From positions 248,001 to 312,000 of the forward strand of contig CM034237.1 in the NCBI GenBank assembly GCA_019916065.1: a DNA stretch of 64,000 nt. The letters are read 5' to 3'. This stretch comes from Vitellaria paradoxa. Taxonomy: Eukaryota > Streptophyta > Magnoliopsida > Ericales > Sapotaceae. Positions 46,300-57,384 of this stretch are shown piece after piece. Position 1 is the stretch's first letter; each line of letters opens with the position of its first letter. A model generated the notes under the pieces. The model was not told the DNA's origin. It was given only the letters and a program-made list of their open reading frames with translations, and made no database searches. The translations under genes were made by a program, and so were the position numbers.

Positions 46300-46470
46300 A
46301 AGAGAGAAGAGTACCTTCTTGGAAGAGTGAGGAATTTTGGGAGCAGCTTCGGCAGTGGAAGGAGTAGTAGTAGAGTAATGACTGGAAGGTCTAAGTCGAA
46401 AAGCAGGGATTGGCTTAAGCTTGCGACGCAAACAGTCCCTCGTCAGTTTGAATGTAAACCTCCCTAGCAT
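45566..46470 (-). CDS. PYRD: Mitochondrial dihydroorotate dehydrogenase, exons 1-2 only
   Basis: Exon 1 (46470-46315, 52 codons, phase 0) gives a Ser/Arg-rich leader typical of mitochondrial import, ending APKIPHSSKK. Exon 2 (45648-45566) gives GRLLTGATIGLLVAGGAYAS, a membrane span, then TVDESTF. Both match the N-terminus of plant PYRD, the FMN enzyme of the inner mitochondrial membrane that oxidises dihydroorotate to orotate in pyrimidine synthesis. Splice sites are intact (GTACTC...TGTAG; donor GTACTT at 45565). No catalytic exon follows: the intron contains the 12.2 kb gypsy insertion and I found no exon 3 on the minus strand down to the copia remnant. So it is either a gene with a very large intron reaching out of recognisable range or, more likely, a 5' gene fragment. 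The identification is firm over about 60 residues. Confidence 0.8.
46246..46310. repeat. Compound TG/TA/GA microsatellite in PYRD intron 1
   Basis: TGTGTGTATG, then TATATATATA, then a GAGAGAGA run lie just inside intron 1, ending next to the exon 1 donor. The GA run reads as CT on the gene strand. Confidence 0.85.
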
Positions 46471-47110
46471 TCCTCTTTAGTTTCAATCCTTTCAGCTGCG
46501 ATGTGATCAAACCCTAATAAACATAAACTCTTCCCCTTAACTCAAGACTTGCCCAAACAGAAAGGGAGAGAAGAAAAACTATTGCACTGTAGAGAGACAG
46601 AGTGAGAATCTAGAACAAAGTTGTTCTGTTTTCACGCATGGGGGAGAATTTCAGGCCCCGGATGCCCGACCCGATCAACGAATCATCCGATCCAATGTCC
46701 AAGCACTGGCTTTTTTGGTTTTGAATCTTATGATGTATTTTTTCTTTTTCTTTTTTTTTTTTTCTCTCTCTCTCTCGTCTCACTAACACTTTTTTCCCAT
46801 ATTTTGGCTTTAGATGCACGAATCAGATAACAAAAAAATACCTTTACTTCTCACAAAAACTAAATAAATAAATAGAAAACACTTTAGAGATGTATATAAA
46901 AAATTCCACATAATTTTAGACTTTGTTTAAAAAGTTTAATTAGTTTCTCAGGTTTTGACTGTATTTTTTTATTTTTTTAAATAATCAAATTTATCTTTTT
47001 AAATTTTAAATTTTGTTTAAGCCATAAAAGATAAAAATATCAAATTAATAAAAATTAAAAATTAATTAGTAAAAACTCAATTTTTTTTCTTCTCAAACCC
47101 AAAAAAATAA

Positions 47111-47421
47111 GGTGGTATTTGGTTTAATTTTCTATTTTTATTTTTTATTTTATGTTTTATGTTCAAAACAAAGAAATAAAAAATGTTCTATTTTCTTTAT
47201 TTTGAGATTTTCTTTATTTTAAGTTGAAAACGCTCAAAATGATTTTTTGTCATTTTTCATTTTATGTGTAAATTCATTTTCTGTTTTCTAAAATAAATTT
47301 TAAAAATGCAAATGACCAAATGCGTTATAACTGTTTTCATTATTTTCAAAAGAACAAAATGACAAATGCGCTTAAAATAGAAAATTAAAAATAAAAATAA
47401 AAAAATAAACTAAATGGGTCC
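47111..47421. mobile_element. PIF/Harbinger-like MITE with TAA target duplication
   Basis: Left end GGTGGTATTTGGTTTAATTTT and right end, inverted, GGACCCATTTAGTTTATTTTT, flanked by TAA at 47108-47110 and 47422-47424. The AT-rich arms continue the inverted symmetry for about 40 bases. It is 311 bp long and non-coding. Confidence 0.65.
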
Positions 47422-48160
47422 TAAGCTTTTTAAGTACTCATTTATCAAAAAAAAAAAAAAATCTAACCTTTTTTTTTTTTTCAAACTATGCGCATGGTTA
47501 TGGATTTTTGTAAAATATTTAAGTGTGTAACTATCAAAAAATAACAAAGGCAACATGTAATTAATATTTAATTCAAAATTAATATGTAATATTTAAACAT
47601 TAAAAAAATAAAAAAAAAACATTTTAAATACCTAACAATAATAGAACAATCCGAAACAGACTTATTAAATAATAAAAAACATAGGACACTTATCAATCAT
47701 TGAAACAAAAAATAAAACACAAAAAAATTAATAAAAAACAACAAAATAAGACATTCCGAACGCTAACAATTCCTCAAATTTTTAAGTAAAAGACAACATT
47801 TAATGTTTAAATAAAAAAATCAATATACTTAACAATAGTAAAATGATTCGAAATAGACTTATAAAATAAAAAAAAATGACACATTAATCTTTCAAATAAA
47901 AAATAAAATAAAATAAATCAATAAATAAATAGATAACACCAGATGTAACAATCTCTTAAATTTTTAATATAAAAAAATTAATGTTCAGAAAATGGAAGCA
48001 GAAATCATATCATTATTACTTGGATTCACGGCACCAAAATTCTCGGAAGGAAGAGAAGTTGGGTGAGCCTGCAACTGCAAAACCAAAGCCCACCGGCAAT
48101 AATTTAGGCATCCTTCCGCCGCCCCGGGGGGTGGGGGGAGGGTTCACCATAAAGCTATTA

Positions 48161-48328
48161 GAGGGTGTTTGGTTGGCTTTTGATGGTTTAAAACTAATCA
48201 AAATTCATTAATTTTTATTAATTTTTTGTATTTTTTTTTAATTAAAATTTATCACATATTACTTTTACATCAAATTTTTATATTTTTATTATACTTTTTG
48301 ATTAAATTTTTGTTAACAAAACACGCCC
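48161..48328. mobile_element. Short PIF/Harbinger-like MITE with TTA target duplication
   Basis: Left end GAGGGTGTTTGGTTGG and right end, inverted, GGGCGTGTTTTGTTAAC, with TTA at 48158-48160 and 48329-48331. It is 168 bp long and AT-rich inside. Confidence 0.6.
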
Positions 48329-48912
48329 TTAATTTTAAGCATAAATTTACCAACTTATAAAAAAATATTAAAAATTGAACTTTCAAACCCCCATAATTGA
48401 ACAGAAGGAAAGAAGGAGGAATCCGAGTTTTCTGCAGCATTTGCGCCAAGCCTAAAGTCCGGACAGTGACATCAAAATCAAGTCACCCGATTCACTTTGA
48501 AACAGTAATCACTAATTTGACCGGCAATTGTAACAAAATTGTTCCCCCCTCCAAAAAAAAAAAAAAGGAAATGACTCGTTCTACTTCAAACAACTCAATG
48601 ATCTCTCTGGATGATCTTCGGACTTAAAATCACTTTGTCCTAAACACCAGTAAAAAAAATAAAAAAAAAGGGAAATATGATTCCAAAATCAATCAAAGAC
48701 TCACTTACCTTTTTCAACTTCGATTAATCATCAGTCCACTGCCTCGATTGTATCTACTTGTACAACAGGAATGCAAAACCTAAAAAACTTATAGTACTGT
48801 GAAAAGTACAATTATAAAACTTAATTTGTGGTTTGTTGAATAGATTTATATTCTAAAGAGATGAGAAAGTGTTTTTAAATGCATTCATGAGAATTCCTTG
48901 TGATTTGCAGGT

Positions 48913-50318
48913 GTTTGGGACTAAAATGGCTAAAGTTTGACCAAAATGGATGAAATTAAGAAAGTGGTTCGAACACATGTACAAACCACATGTTGTTCAA
49001 ACCAGTATTCTAACTACAGAAGGCACACCAGAAGAAGTAGCAACAAAAATTGGCTAAGTATGGAGAAAGTGGTTCGAACCTTTGTTCGAACCACAGGTTG
49101 TTTAAACCTTGGTTAGAACAACAAAAGCTGGTGCAGACCAACAAGTGCAGAATTTGACTAAGGTAAAGTGGTTTGAACTTTGGTTCGATCAACAGATCAA
49201 GGTGCCAAGCATCAGAAGCTCAAAATTTTCTAAGTATGAAATTTTGGTTCGAACCAACCCTTGTTCAAACACTGGTTCAATCAATAAAAGCTGTGCAAGG
49301 TTCAATTGGAGAAAAATTGACTAAGTCCTGTAACTTGGTCTGAACCCTTGTTCGAACCATCAGTCTGTTCGAACACTTGTTCAAACCAACCTACAATACG
49401 AGAATTCTGCAATTCAGCTTTTGAGTGAAGCCATTTGTAACCGAATATACGATTCATTCCTTTCCATTGAGTTTTCCATATATATAGAGAGAGTTTTAGA
49501 GAGAGAAAATAGTTTAAACTTCAATTTTTTGAATATTTGTAGCAGATTTTTAGTTTTATGAATGGAATTACTTTGTTTTCCACTGTCTTCTCCTTCCCTA
49601 ATGTTTGAGTAGACTTCTCTCTTGGATTCAAGGCAAGTCTCGTAGTTGATTTGCAAAAATTCCAAGGTAATATGCTTAATGTTGAAATTTCATGTGTTAA
49701 GGAAACAATCTATGTTTGATTTGAATTAATTATTGATTTTTTGAGTTGAGATTTCAGTTGAACTCCAATTTTGTATGGTTTATGGCTTTTACCTATGGAT
49801 TTCTACTTAGAATTATCATGCATTTCTCTTGAATTTGTATGGTGATTGCTATTCTTAGAATTTATATGTAAGATTTATGAGCTATGAATATTAGGTGTTT
49901 GATTTGAATTCTCAACAGATTTTTGTTCTTAATTTCTTATTTAAACCAAATTTGGATTGTTCCAAAGTGGTTGAATATAAGAATTATCTTCCGATGTACT
50001 CTTTTTTGGTGTAGATTGAGTAATTGATTTCTTGGAATTTATTGTCAATCACTACGAGCTTGTCTTGGATCCAAGGTTTTCTTTAATTTGTTTTCTAAAA
50101 AAGTATTATCTAAACAACCATTGCTAAAACCAAATTCAATCTCTATCATTCATTGTGGGGTTGAAATTTGCCTAAAACCTTTTCCAAGAATTGTTTATTC
50201 ACTAATTTTTATTAAGGCTCTCTGTGGACACGATCCGGTTCTTACCGGTTACTGTGCTTCAATAGACACCCTGCACTTGGGGTTGAGCCAATATTAATAC
50301 ACTGGAATCGAGCAAGCA
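48913..50318 (+). mobile_element. 5' LTR of the Athila-like element
   Basis: It ends TCGAGCAAGCA, as does the 3' LTR at 60741. The first 450 bases are full of GTTCGAACC palindromes and degenerate versions; a TATATATAG box at about 49477 and an AGAGAGAGTTTTAGAGAG leader follow. The left boundary could be up to about 80 bases further left. Confidence 0.7.
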
Positions 50319-50322
50319 CTTT

Positions 50323-50340
50323 TGGCGCCGTTGCCGGGGA
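50323..50340 (+). promoter_or_regulatory. Primer binding site of the Athila-like element
   Basis: TGGCGCCGTTGCCGGGGA lies four bases after the 5' LTR. This sequence is characteristic of Athila and is usually taken to pair with the 3' end of tRNA-Asp. Confidence 0.85.
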
Positions 50341-50431
50341 GTCTTAAGCACATGGAGAGAAATGCAAAATATGGCTCAATTCCTTAAGACCTCGCTCCAT
50401 TGGCACATGGAGAAAAATGTAAGCAGATTTT

Positions 50432-51538
50432 TTGAAAAAGTATTTCCCAGCTCACAGAACATTAATAATGCAAAAACAAATCAGGAATTTTGCATGTCAA
50501 CCGGGTGAGTCATTTTTTCATGCATGGGAGAGGTTTAAGGATTTATGTAATGCATGCCCTCATCGTGGATTTTTGATTTGGCGGTTGTGTAGTTTTTTCT
50601 ATGATGCATTGCCATCTGAGCATAAACAGTTAGTGGGTACAATGAGTAATGGCCAGTTTCTTGATAAGTCGGCTGAGGAAGCCTATGAGTTTTTGGAGGA
50701 GTTGGCTGAAAATACCAGATCTTAGGAGGTAACATCACCTTTACCCTTAGAGTCTAGAGGAGTCCAAGCACAATCTAGCGGGAAATTAAGGTTGAATGAA
50801 AATGATGATTTGAATGCTAGGATAGCTACTCTCACTAGGAAAGTAGAGTTATTTGAGACGAAGAAGGTGAATATAGTAAACGAGAGGGAAATGAAATGTG
50901 TCATATGTGAGTTTCCTGACCATAGTACTGATGATTGCCCCACGGTTCCAGCTTTCAAGGAAGTTTTGTATGGGCAAACTTCAAACACAAACACCTCACG
51001 CACTTTCCCTAAGCAATACCCCAGCCAAACTCAAGCTCAGTCAGAACACCCTACCCTTCCTAACCAGTACCATCCTGGGTTGAGAAATCATCCCAATTTT
51101 TCATGGAGGAATTATTCATCTAGTGCACCTTATCCCCCACATTTCAATTCAAACCCTTTTCAAGGTCAACCACAAGGTCCATCTTCTAGCTCCTTTAAAC
51201 CTTAATATAGAAAGTCGTCATTAGAGGATAACCTTCAGCAGTTTATGCAAGGTCAAATTGGTATTAACAATCAAACGACAAAGAATCAAGAGCAAACCAA
51301 TAGGGCCATTGAGGATATTAGGAACCAACTGACCAAGCTCATCCAAAGTCAGAGTCAAGCTGAAAAGGGTAGATTACCTTCACTGAACATTCAAAATCCT
51401 CAAGGTTAAGTTCATATGGGTAAGACCTTAGGTGAGAAATCAACCCATGAGCATGTGCCAGCAATCACTACATTGAGGAGTGGGAGGATAGTTGAAAAGC
51501 CAGATGATCCGAGGTTATTGAGGGTTAACAATAAAGAA
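50432..51538 (+). pseudogene. gag remnant of the Athila-like element
   Basis: The frame reads the C-terminal half of an Athila gag: RNFACQPGESFFHAWERFKDL, then a zinc knuckle CVICEFPDHSTDDC (about 50897-50940) and a Gln/Pro/Asn-rich tail. In-frame stops occur at 50723-50725 and 51203-51205 and again near 51408 and 51540. The usual N-terminal half of gag is missing between the primer site and 50432, so an internal deletion is likely. Confidence 0.75.
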
Positions 51539-51885
51539 TGAATGGTTTATAGTGAAAAATGGGAGAGTAGTGAACAAGGAGAGAGTAGAATAGAAAAGAA
51601 AAGAAGTGATGATGAGGGGAAGAGAAATGATGATGATGTTGTGGAAGAAGTTGTGAGAAATAAGAGAAATGAGAAAAAAAAAAGAACAGGGTTGAGGAAA
51701 ATAAGAATGAGAATAAAGAAAGAGAACAAGTTGTAGGTTTCCAACCTCGACAACATTTTCCAAGCTAGTTGAGTAAGACGACGAAAGAGTTGTTGAACTC
51801 TGAAATTTTTGAGGTTTTCAAGCAAGTAAGGATCAATATACCCTTATTAGATTCCATCAAATAAGTTCCATCTTACTCCAAGTTT

Positions 51886-54800
51886 TTGAAGGACCTTTGC
51901 ACTGTCGAGAGGAGGGTGAGTGTCAAGAAAAAAGCTTTTATGGCAGAACAAGTTAGTGTTATTCTTCAATACAAAACCCCACCAAAGTATAATGACCCAG
52001 GGTGCCCTACCATAGTATGTGTCATAGGTGAGCACAAGGTGAAACAAGCCCTACTAGATTTAGGAGCTAGTGTCAACCCTCTCCCTTACACAGTTTATCA
52101 GCAGTTGGGTTTGGGAAAACTTAAGCCGACTAGAGCGAACTTGCAATTAGCTGATAGGTCGATTAAGATTCCTAGGGGCATTTTGGAGGATGTTCTCATT
52201 CAAGTTGATAAGGTTTGCTATCTTGTAGACTTTATTGTTTTAGACACTCAGCCTACCCCTCAAGGTTCCATTCCACCCATTCTTGTCATTTTAGGAAGAC
52301 CTTTTCTAGTAACCACTAATGTTGTCATCAATTGTATGAATGGGCTTATGAAAATCTCCTTTAGGAATTTGACAGCTGAAATGAACATTTTTAGAGTCGC
52401 TAAACAGCCCATAGAAGAAGAGGATGATATAAGAGAGGTGGATTTGATTCAGACAGTTACAGAGGAATTTGTCAAGAGGGAGTTTGTTGGTGATCCTTTG
52501 GAGAAAGCATTGACATTAGGAGATGGAAAATATTATAGGGATGAGGTTGATGATGAGGATTTCTTGGAAGTGTTGAGTTGGTTAGATAGTGCACCCATCA
52601 TGTCTATAGAGTAGTCTGACCAATCTATAAAGAATTTTGCCTCAACCATGGACAACCCTAAATCTTCCATTGTCAAGCCACCCAAGCCTAATAGGAAACC
52701 TCTTCCTAGTGAGCTTAAATATACATTTTTAGGAGAGGAAGAGTCATACCCAGTGGTCATATCATCCTAGCTTACTAAGGACCAAGAAGAGAAGCTAGTA
52801 AAGATGTTGAAATGACATAAGAAGGCACTAGGTTGGACAATTGCAGACCTTCATGGGATTAGCCCACTCATTTGCACACACTCCATTTATCTAAAGGATG
52901 AGGCTAAACTAATGAGACAACCTCAGAGGAGGTTGAATCCTAACATGAAGAAGGTAGTTAAGGGAGAAGTCCTTAAGCTCCTAGATGCTGGGATCATCCT
53001 ACCCAAGTTGTTCTAAAGAAGTCTGGAGTTATGGTTGTTAAGAATGAGAGCAATGAACTTGTGCCCACTAGGATTCAGACAGGGTGGTGCATGTGCATTG
53101 ATTATAGGAAGTTGAATGTCGTGACTAGGAAAGATCATTTCCCCTTGCCTTTCAATGATCTTTCATGATCAGGTCTTAGAGAGGGTAGCAGGACAACCAT
53201 TTTACTGCTTTCTTGATGGATATTCTGGTTATAACCAAATCGAGATAGCCCTTGAGGATCAAGAAAAGACGACATTCACATGCCCTTTCGGTAACTTTGC
53301 TTACCGGCGCATGCCTTTTGGTTTGTGTAATGCACCAGCCACATTTCAAATTTGCATGATGAGTATTTTCAGTGATTTCGTGGAAAACTTTCTGGAGGTG
53401 TTCATGGATGATTTCACTATGTATGGGAGTGATTTTGAGGCATGTTTGAGGAACCTAGAAAAAGTGCTAACAAGGTGTGAAGAGAAAAATCTAGTGTTGA
53501 ATTGGGAGAAATGTCACTTTATAGTGACACAAGGTATTGTCATAGGCCATGTTGTTTCTTCTAGGGGTATAGAAGTAGATAAGGCCAAGGTAGAAATCAT
53601 CCAAAAACTTTCGACCCCTAGATGTGTGAAAGGCGTGAGATTATTTCTTGGCCACACAAGGTTCTATAGAAGGTTCATTGCATCTTTTAGTGCTATAGCC
53701 CGACCATTGTGTAACCTTCTAACACATAATGCACCTTTTGATTGGACCCTTGAGTGTCAGGCTACATTTGAAAAGTTGAAGGGATTACTCACCTCAGCCC
53801 CTATCATTTAGACACCTGACTGGACATTGCCTTTTGAATTGATGTGTGATGCCAGTGACTATGCCATAGGTGTAGTCTTGGGCTAAAGGAAATATAAAAG
53901 ACCTTATGTACTAGACTATGCCAGTAAGTCATTTAGTGATTCCCAAAAGAATTACACCACAACTAAGAAGGAATTATTGGCAGTAGTATATGCACTAGAT
54001 TAGTTTAGCTCTTATTTGATTGGCTCACATGTCATAGTTTACACAGACCATGCTGCCCTCAAATACCTTCTCACCAAACAAGACTCCAAGCCTAGGTTAA
54101 TTAGATGGATTTTATTGCTTCAGGAGTTTGATTTAGAGATTAGGGATAAACGGGGGGGTAGAAAATGTGGTAGCTAATCATCTTTCTAGACTTCCTCAAC
54201 AGGACTTAACAGCTTATGACCCTCCCATTAATGAGACCTTTCCAGATGATGAGCTACTTCTTGTGTCTACCATTGAGTCTTCCTAGGTTCCTTGGTATGC
54301 TGACATAACAAACTATTTAGCTTCAGGCATGATACCCTCCCATTGGACTTTACTGGATAGGAAGAAATTCTTTAGGAATGTGAAATTCTTTTTCTGGGAT
54401 GAGCCTTATCTTTTCAAGTACTGTCCAGACTAAGTCATTAGGAGGTGTATTCCTGATAGTGAGTTTCAGAGTGTGATGAGATTTTGCCATACCTTATCAT
54501 GTGGTGGTCACTTTTCAGCCAAAAAGATTGTGGCCAAGATCTTACAATGTCGATTGTACTGGCCTACCATGTTTAAGGATGTTCATACTTTTTGCCTTGC
54601 ATGTGATAGGTGTCAGAGGCTTGGAGGCCTAACTAGGAGAATATGATGCCTTTGCACCCCATCTATGTTTTGGGTATCTTTGATTGTTGGGGAATGGATT
54701 TTATGGGGCCATTCTTGAATTCCTTTGGTTATGAATACATTTTGGTGGCCATGGATTATGTGTCTAAATGGGTAGAGGCCATTCCCACTAGAACAAATGA

Positions 54801-55584
54801 CCACCGGGTAGTGATTAAGTTTTTAAAGGAAAATGTGTTTTCTCGATTTGGCATGCCAAGGGCAATGATTAGTGATAGAGGGACACATTTTTGCAATAGA
54901 CCCGTATGTTTGTTGATGAGAAAATAAGGGGTAGTTCACAAGGTGGGAACAGCCTATCATCCCCAAACTAGTGGTCAACTTGAATTAGCCAATAGGGAGA
55001 TAAAAAGAATAATTGAGAAAACTGTGAACCCAACTAGGAAGGATTGGTCTTTGAGGTTAACCGATGCACTGTGGGCATACAGAATAGCATATAAGACCAT
55101 TTTGAGTATGTCTCCCTATAGGTTAGTTTATGGGAAAGCTTGTCACTTGCTTGTGGAGATGGAGCACTAGGCATACTGGGCTATAAGACAATTCAATGAG
55201 AACATAGATGAGTCAGGCATTCAAAGGAAATTGCAATTGAATGAATTGGAGGAAATTAGGCATGATGCTTATGAGAACTCAAAGGCCTCCAAGATCACCA
55301 TGAAAAAGTTGCATGACTTGAAAATTTTGCAAAAGCAGTTGTATGTAGGCCAGAAAGTCCTTTTGTATGACTCTAGATTGCACATTTTTCCTGGAAAGTT
55401 GAGATTAAGAGGGGTTGGACCTTACATTATCAAGTCCATGAATGAATTTGGGGCATTTGAAATTAAAAACCTTGTGGATGGGCAAGTTTTGCAAGTGAAT
55501 GCCCATCATTTGAAACTGTATCTTAAAAATTTTGTGGCCGAGGTGGAATCTTGGGAGTTGGAGGACCCACCTCCATTTAAATGA
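51886..55584 (+). pseudogene. pol remnant of the Athila-like element
   Basis: Protease with DLGAS (about 52057) and the flap-like ILGRPFL; reverse transcriptase with FLDGYSGYNQI and FMDDF (about 53400); RNase H traces with EFDLEI near 54130; integrase with [15 protein letters not shown] and [11 protein letters not shown] (about 54690-55000), and a C-terminal part ending at 55584. Most of it keeps one frame (that of the protease) but is broken by at least eight nonsense codons, for example 52612-52614, 53809-53811 and 54925-54927, and by indels near 53000 and 54160, where part of the RT N-terminus is lost. It is not functional. Confidence 0.85.
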
Positions 55585-56810
55585 TTGAAAATTTTTGAAT
55601 CAATAAATAAAAGTAGATTAGGAGTAGCATTTAAGTTTGCATTACTTTTTCCTTTATTTCATTGAATTATCATTCATGATTTGGGTTTCCTTATTTGCTT
55701 TCTCAACAATCTTTGCGAGCTCTAATGAATTTATCTTAATAGTGTCATCCAAGTTGGGAGAAGCAAGAAAGGAGATTCAATTCAGGTGATATCACTTGTG
55801 TGCATCAATTCAGGTATTTTTACAAATGATTTGATTGACTAAGGTTACTTCCTTCCCATATTCATGATGATTTGAATGCATATTTCCACATTGGGGACAA
55901 TATCGAATTTAAGTTGGGGGGAGGCAACCATTTTCATGATTGTGATTGGTGCATTGGATTGATGTTGCATAACATGATTTACCCTGAGCATGAATTTTTG
56001 GAAAAAAAAATTATTAGGAATATTAGAAAATTTTGCAAATTCTGAAAAATTTTGGAATTTTTGAAAATTTTTGGTTAATTTTAGGAAATTGAGTCTTTTT
56101 AGTTAAATTCTTTTAGTAAATAGTGGTTTAGAGAGTCTTAGTCTTTGTCACAATTCAATTCAATTCTTATGAACTTTGGCAAGAGGAGGTAGGATTCAGA
56201 GCTGAGCTGAACTGATGCAGGATTACTGATGCACCTTAGTTCGAACACATGTTTGAACAAGGTTAAGAACACAGTCTATTCAAACCAGCTGTTTGTTCGA
56301 ACCAACCTAGAGAAGGCACTTTGTTCGAACCATTGGTCTGTTCGAACCTTTGTTCGAACCATCGGGCAATCCTAGCAGCCTATAAATAAGACACTTCAAA
56401 AATTCAAAGGGCTCATTTTGCTGTGGTTTTGACGAGTGTACGAACAAAGTGAGTCAATTGAAAGCTTCTATGTCCAAGTTCCAGTTCGATCAAGAAGGGT
56501 TAATCAATTCACAACCATTAGCCTTGATTGAGCTCATGAGGTGCTAGGGATTTGGATGTTAGTAGCTCAACTTAGCTTTGAGTAACAAATTGAGGTAGGG
56601 TTTCCAGCTTTTGTCAGTTCTGCTAAGTAATTGAATCGGGCACTGGGGTTTTTGATTAATTGAGGATAGATTGATTGAATATGTTGAATGAAATTGGTTT
56701 TGTAAGGAATTATGGGGTTTTGAGTTGAGAATTGTGCTTTTTGGTGAAACTTAAGTCTCGGTGGATCAATACTAAAGAGCCATAAGTTGATTTTTTTTAG
56801 CTAACTGAAA
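55585..56810. other. Post-pol region of the Athila-like element with internal promoter-like block
   Basis: A purine tract AAGTTGGGGGGAGGC (about 55913) follows pol. At 56230-56375 there are four GTTCGAACC palindromes, as in the LTRs. TATAAATA follows at 56381-56388, then a leader of about 420 bases to the extra frame. No protein is visible here. Confidence 0.55.
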
Positions 56811-57218
56811 ATGGACCCACCAAAGAAGGTTTATGAGAAAAAGAAGAAGAAGAGTAAGGAGAATAGGTCCAAATCAAAAGGAAGTGTTGAACCAACTCAG
56901 AAAAAGGCTAGAATTCAAAATCTTGATTCAACCCAGCCTACTGCCATTGACTTACCTAGCAATCAACTTGACACAGCTTCAACACAAACACCTCAACCCA
57001 CTACTAATCCACCTACAGGGCAGACCCAAACCCAAACCACTCCTGAGCCTACACTAGTGACCCATCCAAAACCTCAATCAGAGCCTACCACTGAAACCAT
57101 TATGAAAATGATTGAGGAATTGAATGAGGAAGAAGAAGAAAATGAACCTTATGATGATTTCAGGTTCTCAAGTGCCCGAGCACAAATAGACTTTTTGTTC
57201 AAACCACATGTTGTTTAA
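56811..57218 (+). pseudogene. Lysine-rich extra frame of the Athila-like element (3' truncated)
   Basis: 135 codons starting MDPPKKVYEKKKKKSKE, then Thr/Gln/Pro-rich sequence and an acidic stretch (EELNEEEEENE) before FRFSSARAQIDF. A basic start of this kind and FSSARAQ-like motif occur in the additional frame that follows pol in Athila relatives. The frame runs straight into LTR sequence at about 57195, so its 3' part and the start of the 3' LTR have been deleted together. No membrane or envelope features are visible in what remains. Function unknown. Confidence 0.55.
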
Positions 57219-57384
57219 ACCAATGTTCTAACCACAGAAGGCACACCAAAAGAAGCAGCAACAAAAATTAGCTAAGTATGGAAAAAGTAGTTCGAACCTT
57301 TGTTCGAACCACAGATTGTTTGAACTTTGGTTAGAACAACAGAAGCTGGTGTAGACCAACGAATGCAGAATTTGACTAAGGCAA

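Larger units (their letters stand above)
46471..48912. other. PYRD upstream flank and gene-free DNA
   Basis: The first 150 bases are the likely PYRD leader and core promoter. Beyond that the sequence is AT-rich and non-coding, with two MITEs (47111-47421, 48161-48328) and a short G/C-rich patch at 48110-48142. Confidence 0.5.

Noticed and set aside
47981..48627. Two plus-strand frames of 76 codons each
   Set aside because: One overlaps a MITE and the other is low complexity; neither has a recognisable product.
49414..49883. Minus-strand frames shared by both Athila-like LTRs (also 59507-59883)
   Set aside because: They are LTR sequence read in the wrong direction, conserved only because the LTR is repeated.
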